Assembly (NCBI RefSeq): GCF_040529055.1
Contig: NZ_CP132342.1
Span: forward strand, 3,594,001-3,658,000
Length of the DNA stretch: 64,000 bases
Direction: 5' to 3'
Origin: Xanthomonas sontii
GTDB lineage: Bacteria > Pseudomonadota > Gammaproteobacteria > Xanthomonadales > Xanthomonadaceae
Made by a program: the position numbers and the translations under genes. The first letter of the stretch is position 1. Each line of letters starts with the position of its first letter. The notes beneath the pieces are model-generated. The model made no database searches and was not told the origin of the DNA. It saw only the letters and a list, made by a program, of their open reading frames with translations. Below, one piece after another: positions 30,522 through 39,316 of this stretch.

Positions 30522-32024
30522 GTGCCGACCTTCCCTTCCGTGCTGCTGGCCGTGCTGCTGGCGGCGATGCCGATGACCGCGGCGCTGGCCGCCGATGCCG
30601 ATGCGGGCAATGCCGACAAGGGCGACAAGCCCGCCGCCGCCGAACCGGCGCCGCTACCGGCCGACGCACAGACCAGCCAATCCACCCAGCTCGACGGCCG
30701 CACCCTGCGCTACACGGTCAAGGTCGGCACGCTGCCGGTGAAGGACAAGCAGGGCAAGGTCGTCGCCGACGTGGTCTATACCGCCTACACCATGGACGGC
30801 AAGGACCGTCCGGTCACCTTCGCGCTCAACGGCGGCCCCGGCGCGGCCTCGGTGTACCTCAACCTGGGCGCGATCGGGCCGAAGGTGGTGGCGTTCGGCA
30901 GCGAGGGCGACAGCGCCTCGGCACCGGCGCAGCTGCGCGACAACCCCGGCACCTGGCTGGACTTCACCGACTTGGTGTTCATCGACCCGGTCGGCACCGG
31001 CTTCAGCCGCTCGCGCGTGCCCGACGAGCAGGCCAAGAAGCAGTTCTACAACCCGCAGGCCGATATCGAATACCTCTCGCGCACCATCTACGACTGGCTG
31101 CTGAAGAACCAGCGCCTGCAGTCGCGCAAGTACCTGGTCGGCGAGAGCTACGGCGGCTTCCGCGGCCCGCGCATCACCCACTACCTGCAGACCAAGCTCG
31201 GCGTGGCGATGAACGGCGTGGTCCTGGTCTCGCCGTATCTGAACCCGACCCTGGACGACAACGGCGACGTCTCGCCGCTGCCGTGGATGCTGACCCTGCC
31301 GTCGATCACCGCCGCACGCCTGGAACGCGAGGGCAAGCTGACCCCGGAAGCGATGCGCCAGGTGATCGACTACACCCGCGGCGACTACGTCACCGCGCTG
31401 CTGCGCGGCCGCTCCGACCCGGCCGGCACCACCCGCATGATCCAGCAGGTGACCGCGATGACCGGCCTGGACCCGGCCTTCGTGCGCCGCGCCGGCGGCC
31501 GCCTGGAGACCCAGGCCTACCTGCGCGAGGTGTTCCGCGACAAGGGCGAACTGGGCAGCCGCTACGACTCCAACGTCACCGCCTTCGACCCGTTCCCCAA
31601 CGCCCCCGAGCAGCGCGCCAACGACCCGCTGCTGGACAGCATCATCGCCCCCACCACCACCGCGATGGTCGATTTCGTGACCCGCGTGGTCGGTTGGAAG
31701 GTCGACGCCCGCTACGAGGCGCTGAACTACGACGTGAACCGGCTGTGGGACTGGGACGACGAACTGCGCAAGGGTTCGGTGACGCAACTGCGCCAGTCGG
31801 TGGCGATCGACCCGAAGCTGCGCGTGCTGATCGTGCACGGCTGGAACGACCTGTCGTGCCCGTTCATGGGCTCGGTGCTGACCGTGGACCAGATGCCGGT
31901 GATGGGCAACGACCCGACCCGCGTGCAGGTCAAGAACTACCCCGGCGGCCACATGTTCTACAACCGCGCCGACAGCCAGCGCGCGCTGCGGCAGGACGTG
32001 ATGGCGATGTATCGGGCGAATTGA
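30522..32024 (+). CDS. secreted S10-family serine carboxypeptidase
   Basis: About 500 residues from GTG 30522. A signal peptide (SVLLAVLLAAMPMTAALAA) is followed by an alpha/beta-hydrolase peptidase domain. The oxyanion region is TFALNGGPGAASVYLNLG, the nucleophile Ser is in YLVGESYGGFRGP, the Asp in HGWNDLSCPFMG and the His in YPGGHMFYN, a complete catalytic triad in family order. The S10 family removes C-terminal residues from peptides at acidic pH; the periplasmic or extracellular role here is inferred from the signal. The frame is open 36 codons further upstream, but that part is arginine-rich and lacks a signal. Confidence 0.9.
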   Translation: MPTFPSVLLAVLLAAMPMTAALAADADAGNADKGDKPAAAEPAPLPADAQTSQSTQLDGRTLRYTVKVGTLPVKDKQGKVVADVVYTAYTMDGKDRPVTFALNGGPGAASVYLNLGAIGPKVVAFGSEGDSASAPAQLRDNPGTWLDFTDLVFIDPVGTGFSRSRVPDEQAKKQFYNPQADIEYLSRTIYDWLLKNQRLQSRKYLVGESYGGFRGPRITHYLQTKLGVAMNGVVLVSPYLNPTLDDNGDVSPLPWMLTLPSITAARLEREGKLTPEAMRQVIDYTRGDYVTALLRGRSDPAGTTRMIQQVTAMTGLDPAFVRRAGGRLETQAYLREVFRDKGELGSRYDSNVTAFDPFPNAPEQRANDPLLDSIIAPTTTAMVDFVTRVVGWKVDARYEALNYDVNRLWDWDDELRKGSVTQLRQSVAIDPKLRVLIVHGWNDLSCPFMGSVLTVDQMPVMGNDPTRVQVKNYPGGHMFYNRADSQRALRQDVMAMYRAN

Positions 32025-32281
32025 TGGGAATGGGGAATTGGGAATGGGGAATCGCAAAAGCGGTTCCCCAGTCGTCGAGACAATACCCCGACCTGCGTGG
32101 TTCGGGAGTGCTATCGCGATGGAGTTACTTGGCTACGCGACGTCGCCACGCAGGCAACACTCGTTGCGACAAGAGGACGTAAGACGTATCCAGATTCCTT
32201 TCGGAGGGCGACATCGTCACCGTTCGCGGGAAATCTATGCTTTTACGATTCCCGTTTCCCCACTCCCGATTCCCGGCTCCC
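32025..32281. repeat. GGGAAT-type inverted-repeat element filling a convergent gene gap
   Basis: The left end GGGAATGGGGAATCGCAAAAGC (across 32027-32060) and the right end, read on the minus strand, GGGAATCGTAAAAGC (about 32235-32274) are inverted copies with several GGGAAT/GGGGAA repeats each. The element starts right after the S10 peptidase stop and ends right at the pit stop. Related pieces follow the SDR and porin genes. No gene is seen; the short open frame across it is not credible. Confidence 0.7.
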
Positions 32282-33403
32282 TCACACCCACCCAGCCAAG
32301 GCGAATCCGCGGAAAATCAGATACGCCACGCCGGCAGCGGCCGGGATCGTCAGGATCCAGGCCCAGACGATGCGTTCGATGACGCCGAAGCGCAGCGAGC
32401 GCGGGTTCTTGGCGAAGCCCACGCCCATGATCGCGGTGGAGATGCTGTGGGTGGTGGACACCGGCATGCCGAAGTGCGCGGCCAGGGTCAGGATCGTGGC
32501 CGAGCTGGTCTCCGCGGCGAAGCCATGGATCGGATGCAGCTTGACCATCTTGTGGCCCAGGGTCTTGATGATCTTCCAGCCGCCGGAGGCGGTGCCGGCG
32601 GCCATCACCACCGCGCAGGTCAGCACGATCCAGGTGGCGATGCCCTGCCCCTGGCTGGCGTCGGGATGCAGGAACGCCAGCCACGACGGCAGGTCGTCCA
32701 GGGCGCCGGTGCTCTGCGCGCCGATCAGGGTCATGGCGATGATGCCCATGGTCTTCTGCGCGTCGTTGTGGCCGTGCGCATAGCCCATGTACGCGGCCGA
32801 GGCGATCTGCGCCTTGCCGAAGAAGGCATTGACCCAGCGCGGCCGCGCCAGCCGCCCGAGCGGGCCGCCCAGCTTGGCCAGGCCGGCGATCGCCGCCCAC
32901 AGCAACAGCATCACCGCGATGCCGAGCAGGAAGCCGGCGATCGGGGAGGTTACCATCGGCACGAACACCTTCCACAGCAGTCCCTTGTTCTTGGCCCAGT
33001 CGCCGAGGTTCTGCGACCAGATCAGCGCGCCCCAGTCGTTGTGCGCGGCGGCCAGGCCGGCGCCGCACAGGCCGCCGATCAGCGCATGCGAGGACGAGGA
33101 CGGCAGGCCCTTCCACCAGGTGATCAGGTTCCAGACGATGCCGCCGAGCAGCGCGCACAGCACCACGTGCGGGGTCACCGCGACCACGTCGGTATTGAGC
33201 AGGCCGGAGGCGATGGTCATCGCCACGGCGGTGCCGGTCAGCGCGCCGACCAGGTTCATCGCCGCGGCCAGCATCACCGCCCAGCCGGGGCTGAGCACCT
33301 TGGTGGCGACCACCGTGGCGATCGAGTTGGCGGTGTCGTGGAAGCCGTTGATGAACTCGAACACCAGCGCCGCCAGGATCACGATCAGGACCAGGCTCAG
33401 CAT
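32282..33403 (-). CDS. pit: PiT-family inorganic phosphate transporter
   Basis: A 373-residue integral membrane protein with about ten hydrophobic segments. The duplicated PiT signatures are FEFINGFHDTANSIATVVAT near residue 15 and AYMGYAHGHNDAQKTMGIIA near residue 205. It imports metal-phosphate by proton symport in the low-affinity phosphate system. The ATG at 33403 starts at the first membrane helix. It lies 85 bp downstream of the DUF47 gene on the same strand, the usual pairing. Its stop faces the S10 peptidase across an inverted-repeat element. Confidence 0.94.
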   Translation of the reverse strand: MLSLVLIVILAALVFEFINGFHDTANSIATVVATKVLSPGWAVMLAAAMNLVGALTGTAVAMTIASGLLNTDVVAVTPHVVLCALLGGIVWNLITWWKGLPSSSSHALIGGLCGAGLAAAHNDWGALIWSQNLGDWAKNKGLLWKVFVPMVTSPIAGFLLGIAVMLLLWAAIAGLAKLGGPLGRLARPRWVNAFFGKAQIASAAYMGYAHGHNDAQKTMGIIAMTLIGAQSTGALDDLPSWLAFLHPDASQGQGIATWIVLTCAVVMAAGTASGGWKIIKTLGHKMVKLHPIHGFAAETSSATILTLAAHFGMPVSTTHSISTAIMGVGFAKNPRSLRFGVIERIVWAWILTIPAAAGVAYLIFRGFALAGWV

Positions 33404-33488
33404 CGGCGCGCCTCCACGCACGCGGCGGCGGCGGCCGGCGCGCGCAGGGCGCCACGGCCGCGCAGGCAGCAACTCCGCAGCGCGTCCA

Positions 33489-34115
33489 TCAGGAGTTCTT
33501 CAGCACGATCTGGTAGACCACCACGCCGGCCTCGCGGCAACGGTCGATGGCCTTCTCCAGGATTTCGAAGAACTCCTTGAGCAGGAACATCTGCAGGTTG
33601 TCCAGGCGCCCGGAGTAGATGTCGCGGTACAGCTCCAGCATCAGCCGGTCGGCCTCGTTCTCCAGCGAGCGCAGCTTGTCGTTGAGCGCGCTCATCCGGT
33701 CCAGGTTCATGTGGCGCAGGTCGTGGACCATCTCCACCACCACCGCCGCGGCCTGCTCCAGCATCGCCGAGCGCGGCGCGAAATCGATGTGCTCCAGGTG
33801 CTGGATCGCCAGCGAATAGCGATCGGCGAACTTCTCCACCTGCTTGGGGATCTTGTACAGGGCCGAGCCCAGCGCCTCGATGTCCTCGCGCTCGATCGGG
33901 GTCATGAAGCTGTCCACCAGCGCCTGGCCGATCTTGTCGGACGCGGCGCGCTCGCGCAGGCGCGCCAGCTTGAAGCCGTCCAGCGCCGGCTGCCGGTCGG
34001 ACTCGCGCATCATCGCGTGCAGGGCCTTGGTGCTGTCGTAGGCGGCCTGTGCCGCCTCGTCGAGCAGGGTGTAGAACTGCTTGCCGGAACCGAAGATGGT
34101 CTGCAACGAAAACAT
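33489..34115 (-). CDS. DUF47 (PhoU-like) protein associated with Pit
   Basis: A 208-residue all-helical protein. Characteristic segments are TIFGSGKQFYTLLDEAAQAA, FMTPIEREDIEALGSALYKIPKQVEKFADRY (acidic metal-ligand helix) and the C-terminal ILEKAIDRCREAGVVVYQIVLK. DUF47 proteins resemble PhoU and are usually encoded with a Pit transporter, where they are thought to modulate transport. It is the first gene of the pair. An open frame extends further upstream, but the conserved MFSLQTIFG start at 34115 is preferred. Confidence 0.9.
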   Translation of the reverse strand: MFSLQTIFGSGKQFYTLLDEAAQAAYDSTKALHAMMRESDRQPALDGFKLARLRERAASDKIGQALVDSFMTPIEREDIEALGSALYKIPKQVEKFADRYSLAIQHLEHIDFAPRSAMLEQAAAVVVEMVHDLRHMNLDRMSALNDKLRSLENEADRLMLELYRDIYSGRLDNLQMFLLKEFFEILEKAIDRCREAGVVVYQIVLKNS

Positions 34116-34373
34116 GCAACGCGCTTCCCGCCGTCGCGGGGAGGACGGCACTGGGGCGGAATTATGACTGTTTGCTGACACCTGCGGGTAGTCGCGGCCC
34201 CGGGCCGGCCCTGGCGACGTCGGCGCGGCGTGGACGCGGCCCCCGCCCGGGTTTGTTACCATCGCCGCCGCGCCCTTCGCGGGCGCACCCTATGGACGAC
34301 CACCCCACACCCCCTGCCCCGCGCCGCAACGGCGCCCATGTCCCCGCTTTCCTTGGCGCCAAGGAGCGCGCGC

Positions 34374-35717
34374 ATGCTTGAACTGTTGATCGTTGCAGCC
34401 CTCATCCTGCTCAACGGTTTCTTCGCGATGTCCGAGATGTCGCTGATGACCTCGCGCAAGAGCCGGCTGAAGCAGATGGCCCAGTCCAGCACGCGCGCGG
34501 CCAAGGCGCTGGCGCTGGCCGAGAACCCCGAGCACTTCCTGTCCACCGTGCAGATCGGCATCACCGCCATCGGCATCCTCACCGGTACCTTCGGCGGCGA
34601 AGCCATGGGCGTGGCGATCGCGGCCAAGCTGCAGGCGCTGTTCCCGGCGCTGGCGGCCAACTTCACCCTGTTCGGCGATCCGCAGCCGTGGTCGGCGCTG
34701 ATCGGCAAGACCCTGGCGATCGTGCTGATCACCTTCCTGACGCTGATCTTCGGCGAACTGGTGCCCAAGCGCCTGGCCCTGACCCGTTCGGAGGTCATCG
34801 CCGGCTTCGTCGCCATCCCCATGGGCTGGCTGGCCCGGATCGCCGCGCCGTTCGTCTGGGTGCTGTCGCGCTCGACCCGGCTGGTGCTGCGCCTGCTCGG
34901 CCTGGGCAAGGAGGAGTCGGCCTCGGTGACCGAAGAGGAAATCCGCATGCTGGTGGCCGAGAGCCACGAGGCGGGCGTGATCGACGCGCACGAGCGCGAC
35001 ATGATGAACCGGGTCATGCGCCTGGGCGACCGCACCGCCGACAGCCTGATGACCCCGCGCAACCGCATCGCCTGGCTCGACGCCAACGCCGAGCCGCAGC
35101 GCAACCTGCAGGTGATGCGCGAGCACGAGTTCTCGCGCTACCCGGTGTACCGCGGCAGCGACCAGGACATCGCCGGCGTGCTGGAGGTGAAATCGCTGGT
35201 CACGCGCATGGACGGCGACGCCACCCAGTTGTTCCAGAGCCTGCGCGACACCTTGTTCGTGTCCGAGTCCACCCACGCGATGAAGCTGCTGGAGATCTTC
35301 CGCGAAGAGCAGCAATCGATGGCCCTGGTGGTGGACGAGTACGGCGAGATCCAGGGCCTGGTGACGATCAGCGACCTGATGGGCGCGGTGGTCGGGCGCC
35401 TGCAGTCGGCCGACAACGCCGACGAGGACGCGCTGGTGGTGACCCGCGCCGACGGCTCGCTGCTGATCGACGGTTCGCTGGCGATCGAGGACCTGCGCGA
35501 ACTGCTGGGCGGCGCCGAGCTGCCCAGCGCCGAGGAAGGCGACTACAACACCCTGGCCGGCCTGTGCATCTACTACTTCGGGCGCATCCCGCACGCCGGC
35601 GAGTTCTTCGACTGGGCCGGCTGGCGCATCGAGATCGTCGACCTGGACGGCGCGCGCGTGGACAAGCTGCTGCTGCGCAAGCTGCAGGACGAGAACAGCG
35701 ATGACATCACCGGGTGA
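34374..35717 (+). CDS. CNNM/CorC-HlyC family transporter-associated protein with CBS domains
   Basis: A 447-residue protein. An N-terminal DUF21 (CNNM) membrane domain starts MLELLIVAALILLNGFFAMSEM and includes VLITFLTLIFGELVPKRLAL. Two CBS domains follow (SLMTPRNRIAWLD; ALVVDEYGEIQGLVTISDL) and then a CorC/HlyC domain ending IEIVDLDGARVDKLLLRKL. Members are implicated in Mg2+/Co2+ efflux or homeostasis. AAGGAG at 34361-34366 supports the ATG at 34374. Its stop overlaps the next gene by 17 bp. It was once called hemolysin-like, but no toxin activity is implied. Confidence 0.9.
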   Translation: MLELLIVAALILLNGFFAMSEMSLMTSRKSRLKQMAQSSTRAAKALALAENPEHFLSTVQIGITAIGILTGTFGGEAMGVAIAAKLQALFPALAANFTLFGDPQPWSALIGKTLAIVLITFLTLIFGELVPKRLALTRSEVIAGFVAIPMGWLARIAAPFVWVLSRSTRLVLRLLGLGKEESASVTEEEIRMLVAESHEAGVIDAHERDMMNRVMRLGDRTADSLMTPRNRIAWLDANAEPQRNLQVMREHEFSRYPVYRGSDQDIAGVLEVKSLVTRMDGDATQLFQSLRDTLFVSESTHAMKLLEIFREEQQSMALVVDEYGEIQGLVTISDLMGAVVGRLQSADNADEDALVVTRADGSLLIDGSLAIEDLRELLGGAELPSAEEGDYNTLAGLCIYYFGRIPHAGEFFDWAGWRIEIVDLDGARVDKLLLRKLQDENSDDITG

Positions 35718-36363
35718 CGCACCCGGCGGTGCGCCGCACGAGGGCGACCACGGCTACAGCGCCGAGGGCATCCGCACCCTGCTCGACACCTTCGTCCTCG
35801 GCGACCCGGACGAACACCTGCGGCTGCGGCTGATCCTCGCCGACCTGCAGCAGAGCGCGTTCGGCGTGTTCCTGTTCGTGGCGATCCTGCCGGCGTTCCT
35901 GCCGGTGCCGGGCCTGGCCGGCGGCATCAGCGGGCCGCTGGTGACGCTGATCGGCCTGCAGATGCTGATCGGCCTGCGCAAGCCGTGGCTGCCGCGCTTC
36001 ATCGGCGAGCGCGGGCCGCGCCGCCGCACCATGCAGCGCTTCGTCGGCCGCATCGCGCCGTGGCTGCGACGCCTGGACCGACTGCTCAAGCCGCGCCTGC
36101 CGGCGCTGGTCGATACCCTGCCGGCGCGCGCCTTCAGTGGGCTGCTGCTGATCGTGCTGGGGATCCTGCTGTCGCTGCCGATCCCGTTCACCAACTACGC
36201 CTTCGGCGCGATGCTGTTGCTGTTCGCGCTGGCGCTGCTGGAACGGGACGGCGGACTGATGCTGCTGTCGTGGCTGGGCAGCGTCGCCGTGGCGCTGAGC
36301 CTGGGATTGGCCTCGGACCAGGTGGTCGACCTGGGCCGGGAGTGGATGCACAAGCTGCGCTGA
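35701..36363 (+). CDS. ExoD-family membrane protein
   Basis: A 220-residue protein with a soluble N-terminus (about 1-50) then several hydrophobic segments. Matching segments are RLRLILADLQQSAFGVFLFVAILPAFLPVPGLAGGISGP and the tail region LLSLPIPFTNYAFGAMLLLFALALLERDG (given here only as landmarks). The family is named for Rhizobium ExoD, affecting exopolysaccharide and alkaline tolerance; the molecular role is unknown. The start overlaps the CNNM gene by 17 bp, so translation is probably coupled. Confidence 0.8.
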   Translation: MTSPGDAPGGAPHEGDHGYSAEGIRTLLDTFVLGDPDEHLRLRLILADLQQSAFGVFLFVAILPAFLPVPGLAGGISGPLVTLIGLQMLIGLRKPWLPRFIGERGPRRRTMQRFVGRIAPWLRRLDRLLKPRLPALVDTLPARAFSGLLLIVLGILLSLPIPFTNYAFGAMLLLFALALLERDGGLMLLSWLGSVAVALSLGLASDQVVDLGREWMHKLR

Positions 36364-36395
36364 GCGCACGCGGCAGTGGGGCGCCCGCTGCCCGC

Positions 36396-36584
36396 TTACT
36401 TCACCAGGTACAGTTCCGTCTCGCTGGCAAACACGTTGCGCATGTGCGACGGCCGCACGGACGCACCCTTGGCCGGGCGTTCCGGCGTCTGGGCGCGCAG
36501 GCGCTCCAGGCATTTGCTCATCTGTTGCAAGGCCGCCTCCAGTCCACATTCGTGCACCGGCGCCATCGGATGCTGTGCGTTCAT
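36396..36584 (-). CDS. 62-residue protein of unknown function
   Basis: A short acidic/basic soluble peptide starting MNAQHPMAPVHECGLEAALQ and ending FASETELYLVK. GGGGGA lies 7 nt upstream of the ATG at 36584, which supports the start. It is convergent with the exoD-like gene, ending 32 bp from it. It has no recognised domain; two Cys (HEC, SKC) could pair or bind metal. The 200-bp stretch up to the LLM gene shows nothing else clear. Confidence 0.5.
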   Translation of the reverse strand: MNAQHPMAPVHECGLEAALQQMSKCLERLRAQTPERPAKGASVRPSHMRNVFASETELYLVK

Positions 36585-36785
36585 TGCCGATCCCCCTGTT
36601 CGCGTCAGTTGTACGGCCGTGTCCCGAGGCCGAACGCCACGCTGATGCGCGACGCGAAACGATGACATACCCGGGAAAATCAAGACATCGTGAAAGCGGT
36701 GCACGGTGTGATGCCCATCAACGCAAATATGGCAATGAGCGCCCGCGCGCGTCTGCGCGTGTAGACACCCGCGCAGATATGCGCA

Positions 36786-37784
36786 TCACGCGGCCGCGGC
36801 GACCTGCGTCCAGGCCTCCGACGCCAGTTGGAACGAGCGCAAGCGCGCCGCGTGATCGTGGATATTGGCAGTCAGCAGCAACTCGTCCGGGCGGTGCCGC
36901 GCGACGAAGTCGGACAGCCCGTGTGCGACCGCGTCGACATCGCCCAGCACCGTGCAGGCCAGTGCGCGTTCCACACCCAGCTTCTCGTGCGGCGCCCAGA
37001 ACGCTTCGATGTCGTCGATCGGCGGCGGAATCAGCCCGGGGCGGCCGCGGCGCAGGTTGACGAAGCTCTGCTGCTGCGTGGTGAACAGACGCCGCGCCTC
37101 GGCCGTGGACGCGGCGGCCACCACGTTCAGGGCCAGCACCGCGTATGGCGCCTGCAGGCGCGTGGAAGCGCGGAACTCGCGGCGATACACCGCCAGCGCC
37201 TCGTCCATCGCGTCCGGGGCGAAATGCGAGGCAAAGGCGAACGGCAGGCCCATCGCCGCGGCCAGGCGCGCGCTGAACAGGCTGGAGCCGAGCAGCCACA
37301 CCGGTACCTCGATGCCGGCACCGGGCACGGCGCGCACCAGTTGTCCGTCGACTGCCGGCTCGAAATAGCGCAGCAGTTCGGCCACGTCGTGCGGGAACTG
37401 GTCGGCACTGTCGAAGTAACGGCGCAACGCGCGTGCCGTGGCCTGGTCGGTGCCGGGTGCGCGCCCCAGCCCCAGGTCGATGCGACCGGGATACAGCGAG
37501 GCCAGCGTGCCGAACTGCTCGGCCACCTGTAGCGGCGCATGGTTGGGCAGCATGATGCCGCCGGCGCCGACGCGGATGCGCCTGGTGCCGCCGGCCACAT
37601 GCCCGATCAACACCGCGGTGGCGGCGCTGGCGATGCCGGGCATGTTGTGATGCTCGGCCAGCCAGTAGCGGTGGTAGCCCCAGCGTTCGGCGTGCTGGGC
37701 CAGATCCAGCATGTTGGCGAAGGCGGCGCTGGTGTCGCTGCCTTCGCAGACCGGGGCGAGGTCGAGGATGGAGATCGGCATCAT
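36786..37784 (-). CDS. LLM-class flavin-dependent oxidoreductase (luciferase-like)
   Basis: A 332-residue TIM-barrel monooxygenase-like protein. [18 protein letters not shown] at the N-terminus, [43 protein letters not shown], and [19 protein letters not shown] are the usual LLM motifs; a later [14 protein letters not shown] fits the MsnO8-like branch. The cofactor is expected to be FMNH2 or F420-like; substrate unknown. Two adjacent ATGs (37784, 37781) start the protein. Upstream lie a hexanucleotide tract and long repeats before the divergent SDR gene. The frame stays open through the repeat tract but this is not counted as coding. Confidence 0.88.
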   Translation of the reverse strand: MMPISILDLAPVCEGSDTSAAFANMLDLAQHAERWGYHRYWLAEHHNMPGIASAATAVLIGHVAGGTRRIRVGAGGIMLPNHAPLQVAEQFGTLASLYPGRIDLGLGRAPGTDQATARALRRYFDSADQFPHDVAELLRYFEPAVDGQLVRAVPGAGIEVPVWLLGSSLFSARLAAAMGLPFAFASHFAPDAMDEALAVYRREFRASTRLQAPYAVLALNVVAAASTAEARRLFTTQQQSFVNLRRGRPGLIPPPIDDIEAFWAPHEKLGVERALACTVLGDVDAVAHGLSDFVARHRPDELLLTANIHDHAARLRSFQLASEAWTQVAAAA

Positions 37785-37872
37785 GGTGAGGCGGGTTCCT
37801 GCAGGCGATGCCGACGAGATGGGGGCGCGCGGCGTCGCTTGCAGGGGGCGCGACCGGAACGCTGATTTGCGC

Positions 37873-37956
37873 TGGATGTGGATGTGGATGTGGATGTGGA
37901 TGTGGATGTGGATGTGGATGTGGATGTGGGTGTGGGTGTGGGTGTGGGTGTGGGTG
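37873..37956. repeat. hexanucleotide tandem repeat (TGGATG)9(TGGGTG)5
   Basis: Nine perfect TGGATG units (37873-37926) run directly into five TGGGTG units (37927-37956), about 90 bp upstream of the LLM gene start. Every reading frame is open across it, giving dipeptide repeats such as His-Thr/His-Ile or Trp-Met. Such tracts vary in copy number by slippage. The position suits an effect on promoter spacing rather than coding. Confidence 0.95.
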
Positions 37957-37980
37957 TGGACAGGATGCTTGGCTGGCGGT

Positions 37981-38315
37981 CGTACCCTCACCCCAACCCC
38001 TCTCCCGGTGGGAGAGGGGCTTTGGCTCTTCCTTCTCCCACCGGGAGAAGGTGCCCCGAAGGGGCGGATGAGGGTACGGGCGAAGCCTCGCATCGTCAGA
38101 TCCAGGCGAGCGCTGCGCGCTCCGTACCCTCACCCCACCCCCTCTCCCGGTGGGAGAGGGGCTTTGGCTTCTCCCTTCTCCCCTCGGGAGAAGGTGCCCC
38201 GAAGGGGCGGATGAGGGTACGGGCGAAGCCTCGTGTCGCCAAAGCCCCGCGAGCGCTGCGCGCCGTACCCTCACCCCAACCCCTCTCCCGAGGGGAGAGG
38301 GGCTTTGGCGAGCCC
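37981..38315. repeat. tandem palindromic repeat, two full copies and one partial (about 142 bp period)
   Basis: Copies begin with CGTACCCTCACCCC at 37981, 38123 and 38264. Each full copy contains hairpins (CCTCTCCC-GGT-GGGAGAGG and CTTCTCCC-GGGAGAAG) and closes with GGATGAGGGTACGGGCGAAGC, so TACCCTCA and TGAGGGTA form outer inverted repeats. The third copy stops near 38315 after its first hairpin. No coding potential is credible. Elements of this look are common in Xanthomonas intergenic DNA (general knowledge, not searched). Confidence 0.88.
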
Positions 38316-38390
38316 CACTACGGCGCTACCACGCCGGTTGCACGGTGCGCCGGCTACGCTGGCGCCCCCTGCTTTCTCCTGGTCGCCGCC

Positions 38391-39197
38391 ATGCCGCTGA
38401 TTCCGCCGCCCGCCCCCGTCCCAGCCCTGCCCTTACGCGACCGTGTGGTGCTGGTCACCGGCGGCGCCCAGGGCATCGGCCGCGGCGTGGTGCAGGCAGT
38501 GCTGGGCGCTGGCGGCAACGTCGTGTTCGGCGATCTCGATGCCGATGCCGGGCGTGCCTGCGTGGCCGAGCTGGACGTTGGCGAACGCCTGCTGTTCCGT
38601 CGCGTCGACGTGGCCGCCGAAGCGAGCGTGCGCCGCTTCGTCGATGCCGCGCTGACCCGGTTCGGCCGCATCGATGGACTGGTCAACAACGCCGGGATCG
38701 CCGATCCGCATACCGGCCCGCTGGCGCAATTGTCGCTGCGCGAATGGAACCGGCGGCTGGGGGCGAGCCTGGGCGGTGCGTTCCTGTGCAGCAAACATGC
38801 CCTGCCGGCGTTGCGCGACAGCCGCGGCGGCGGCGCCATCGTCAACATCGCCTCCACCCGCGCGCAGCAGTCCGAACCGGACACCGAGGCCTACGCCGCG
38901 TCCAAGGGCGGGCTGGTGGCGTTCACCCACGCGCTGGCGATCAGCGCCGGGCCGGCGGTGCGGGTCAACTGCATCAGCCCCGGCTGGATCGCCACCGACG
39001 CCTGGCGCAAGCCGAATGCGCGGCGCACGCCCAAACTGTCGCACCAGGATCATGCGCAGCACCCGGCCGGACGGGTCGGTGAGCCACCGGACATCGGCGC
39101 GCTGGCGGTCTATCTGCTGTCGGCGCAGGCCGGCTTCATCACCGGCCAGGAGTTCGTGGTCGATGGCGGGATGACGCGCAAGATGCAGTACGCCTGA
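38391..39197 (+). CDS. short-chain dehydrogenase/reductase
   Basis: A 268-residue classical SDR. The cofactor motif is VVLVTGGAQGIGRG near residue 20, then NNAG in DGLVNNAGIADP, catalytic Ser in IVNIASTRA and YxxxK in EAYAASKGGL. The C-terminal FITGQEFVVDGGMTRKM is the standard family ending. Substrate cannot be read from sequence. The ATG at 38391 begins the protein after the long repeats; the promoter must lie within or next to them. It is divergent from the LLM gene and convergent with trhO. Confidence 0.9.
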   Translation: MPLIPPPAPVPALPLRDRVVLVTGGAQGIGRGVVQAVLGAGGNVVFGDLDADAGRACVAELDVGERLLFRRVDVAAEASVRRFVDAALTRFGRIDGLVNNAGIADPHTGPLAQLSLREWNRRLGASLGGAFLCSKHALPALRDSRGGGAIVNIASTRAQQSEPDTEAYAASKGGLVAFTHALAISAGPAVRVNCISPGWIATDAWRKPNARRTPKLSHQDHAQHPAGRVGEPPDIGALAVYLLSAQAGFITGQEFVVDGGMTRKMQYA

Positions 39198-39312
39198 GGG
39201 CGTGGGGATTGGGGATTCGTTAAAGCGGGTGTTGCCTTACCTGACGGGCCACGTGCATAGCTGGCAGCAACCCGCCTTTGCCAATCCCCAATTCCGACTC
39301 CCCAATCCCGCG
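39198..39312. repeat. GGGATT-type inverted-repeat element between SDR and trhO stops
   Basis: Left end GTGGGGATTGGGGATTCG (39202-39218) with TTAAAGCGGG, right end on the minus strand GGGATTGGGGAGTCGG then AATTGGGGATTGGCAAAGGCGGG: inverted copies about 110 bp apart. As at 32025-32281, the element occupies the whole gap between two convergent stop codons. Confidence 0.7.
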
Positions 39313-39316
39313 GCAA

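Noticed and set aside
32038..32382. 114-codon plus-strand open frame between the S10 peptidase and pit
   Set aside because: It lies on the inverted-repeat element and runs antisense into the end of pit; composition is unlike real genes and no homology pattern is visible.
37785..38093. N-terminal extension of the LLM gene through the hexanucleotide tract (His-Thr/His-Ile repeats)
   Set aside because: All frames are open through the tract because its unit is six bases. The homologous LLM sequence starts at 37784.
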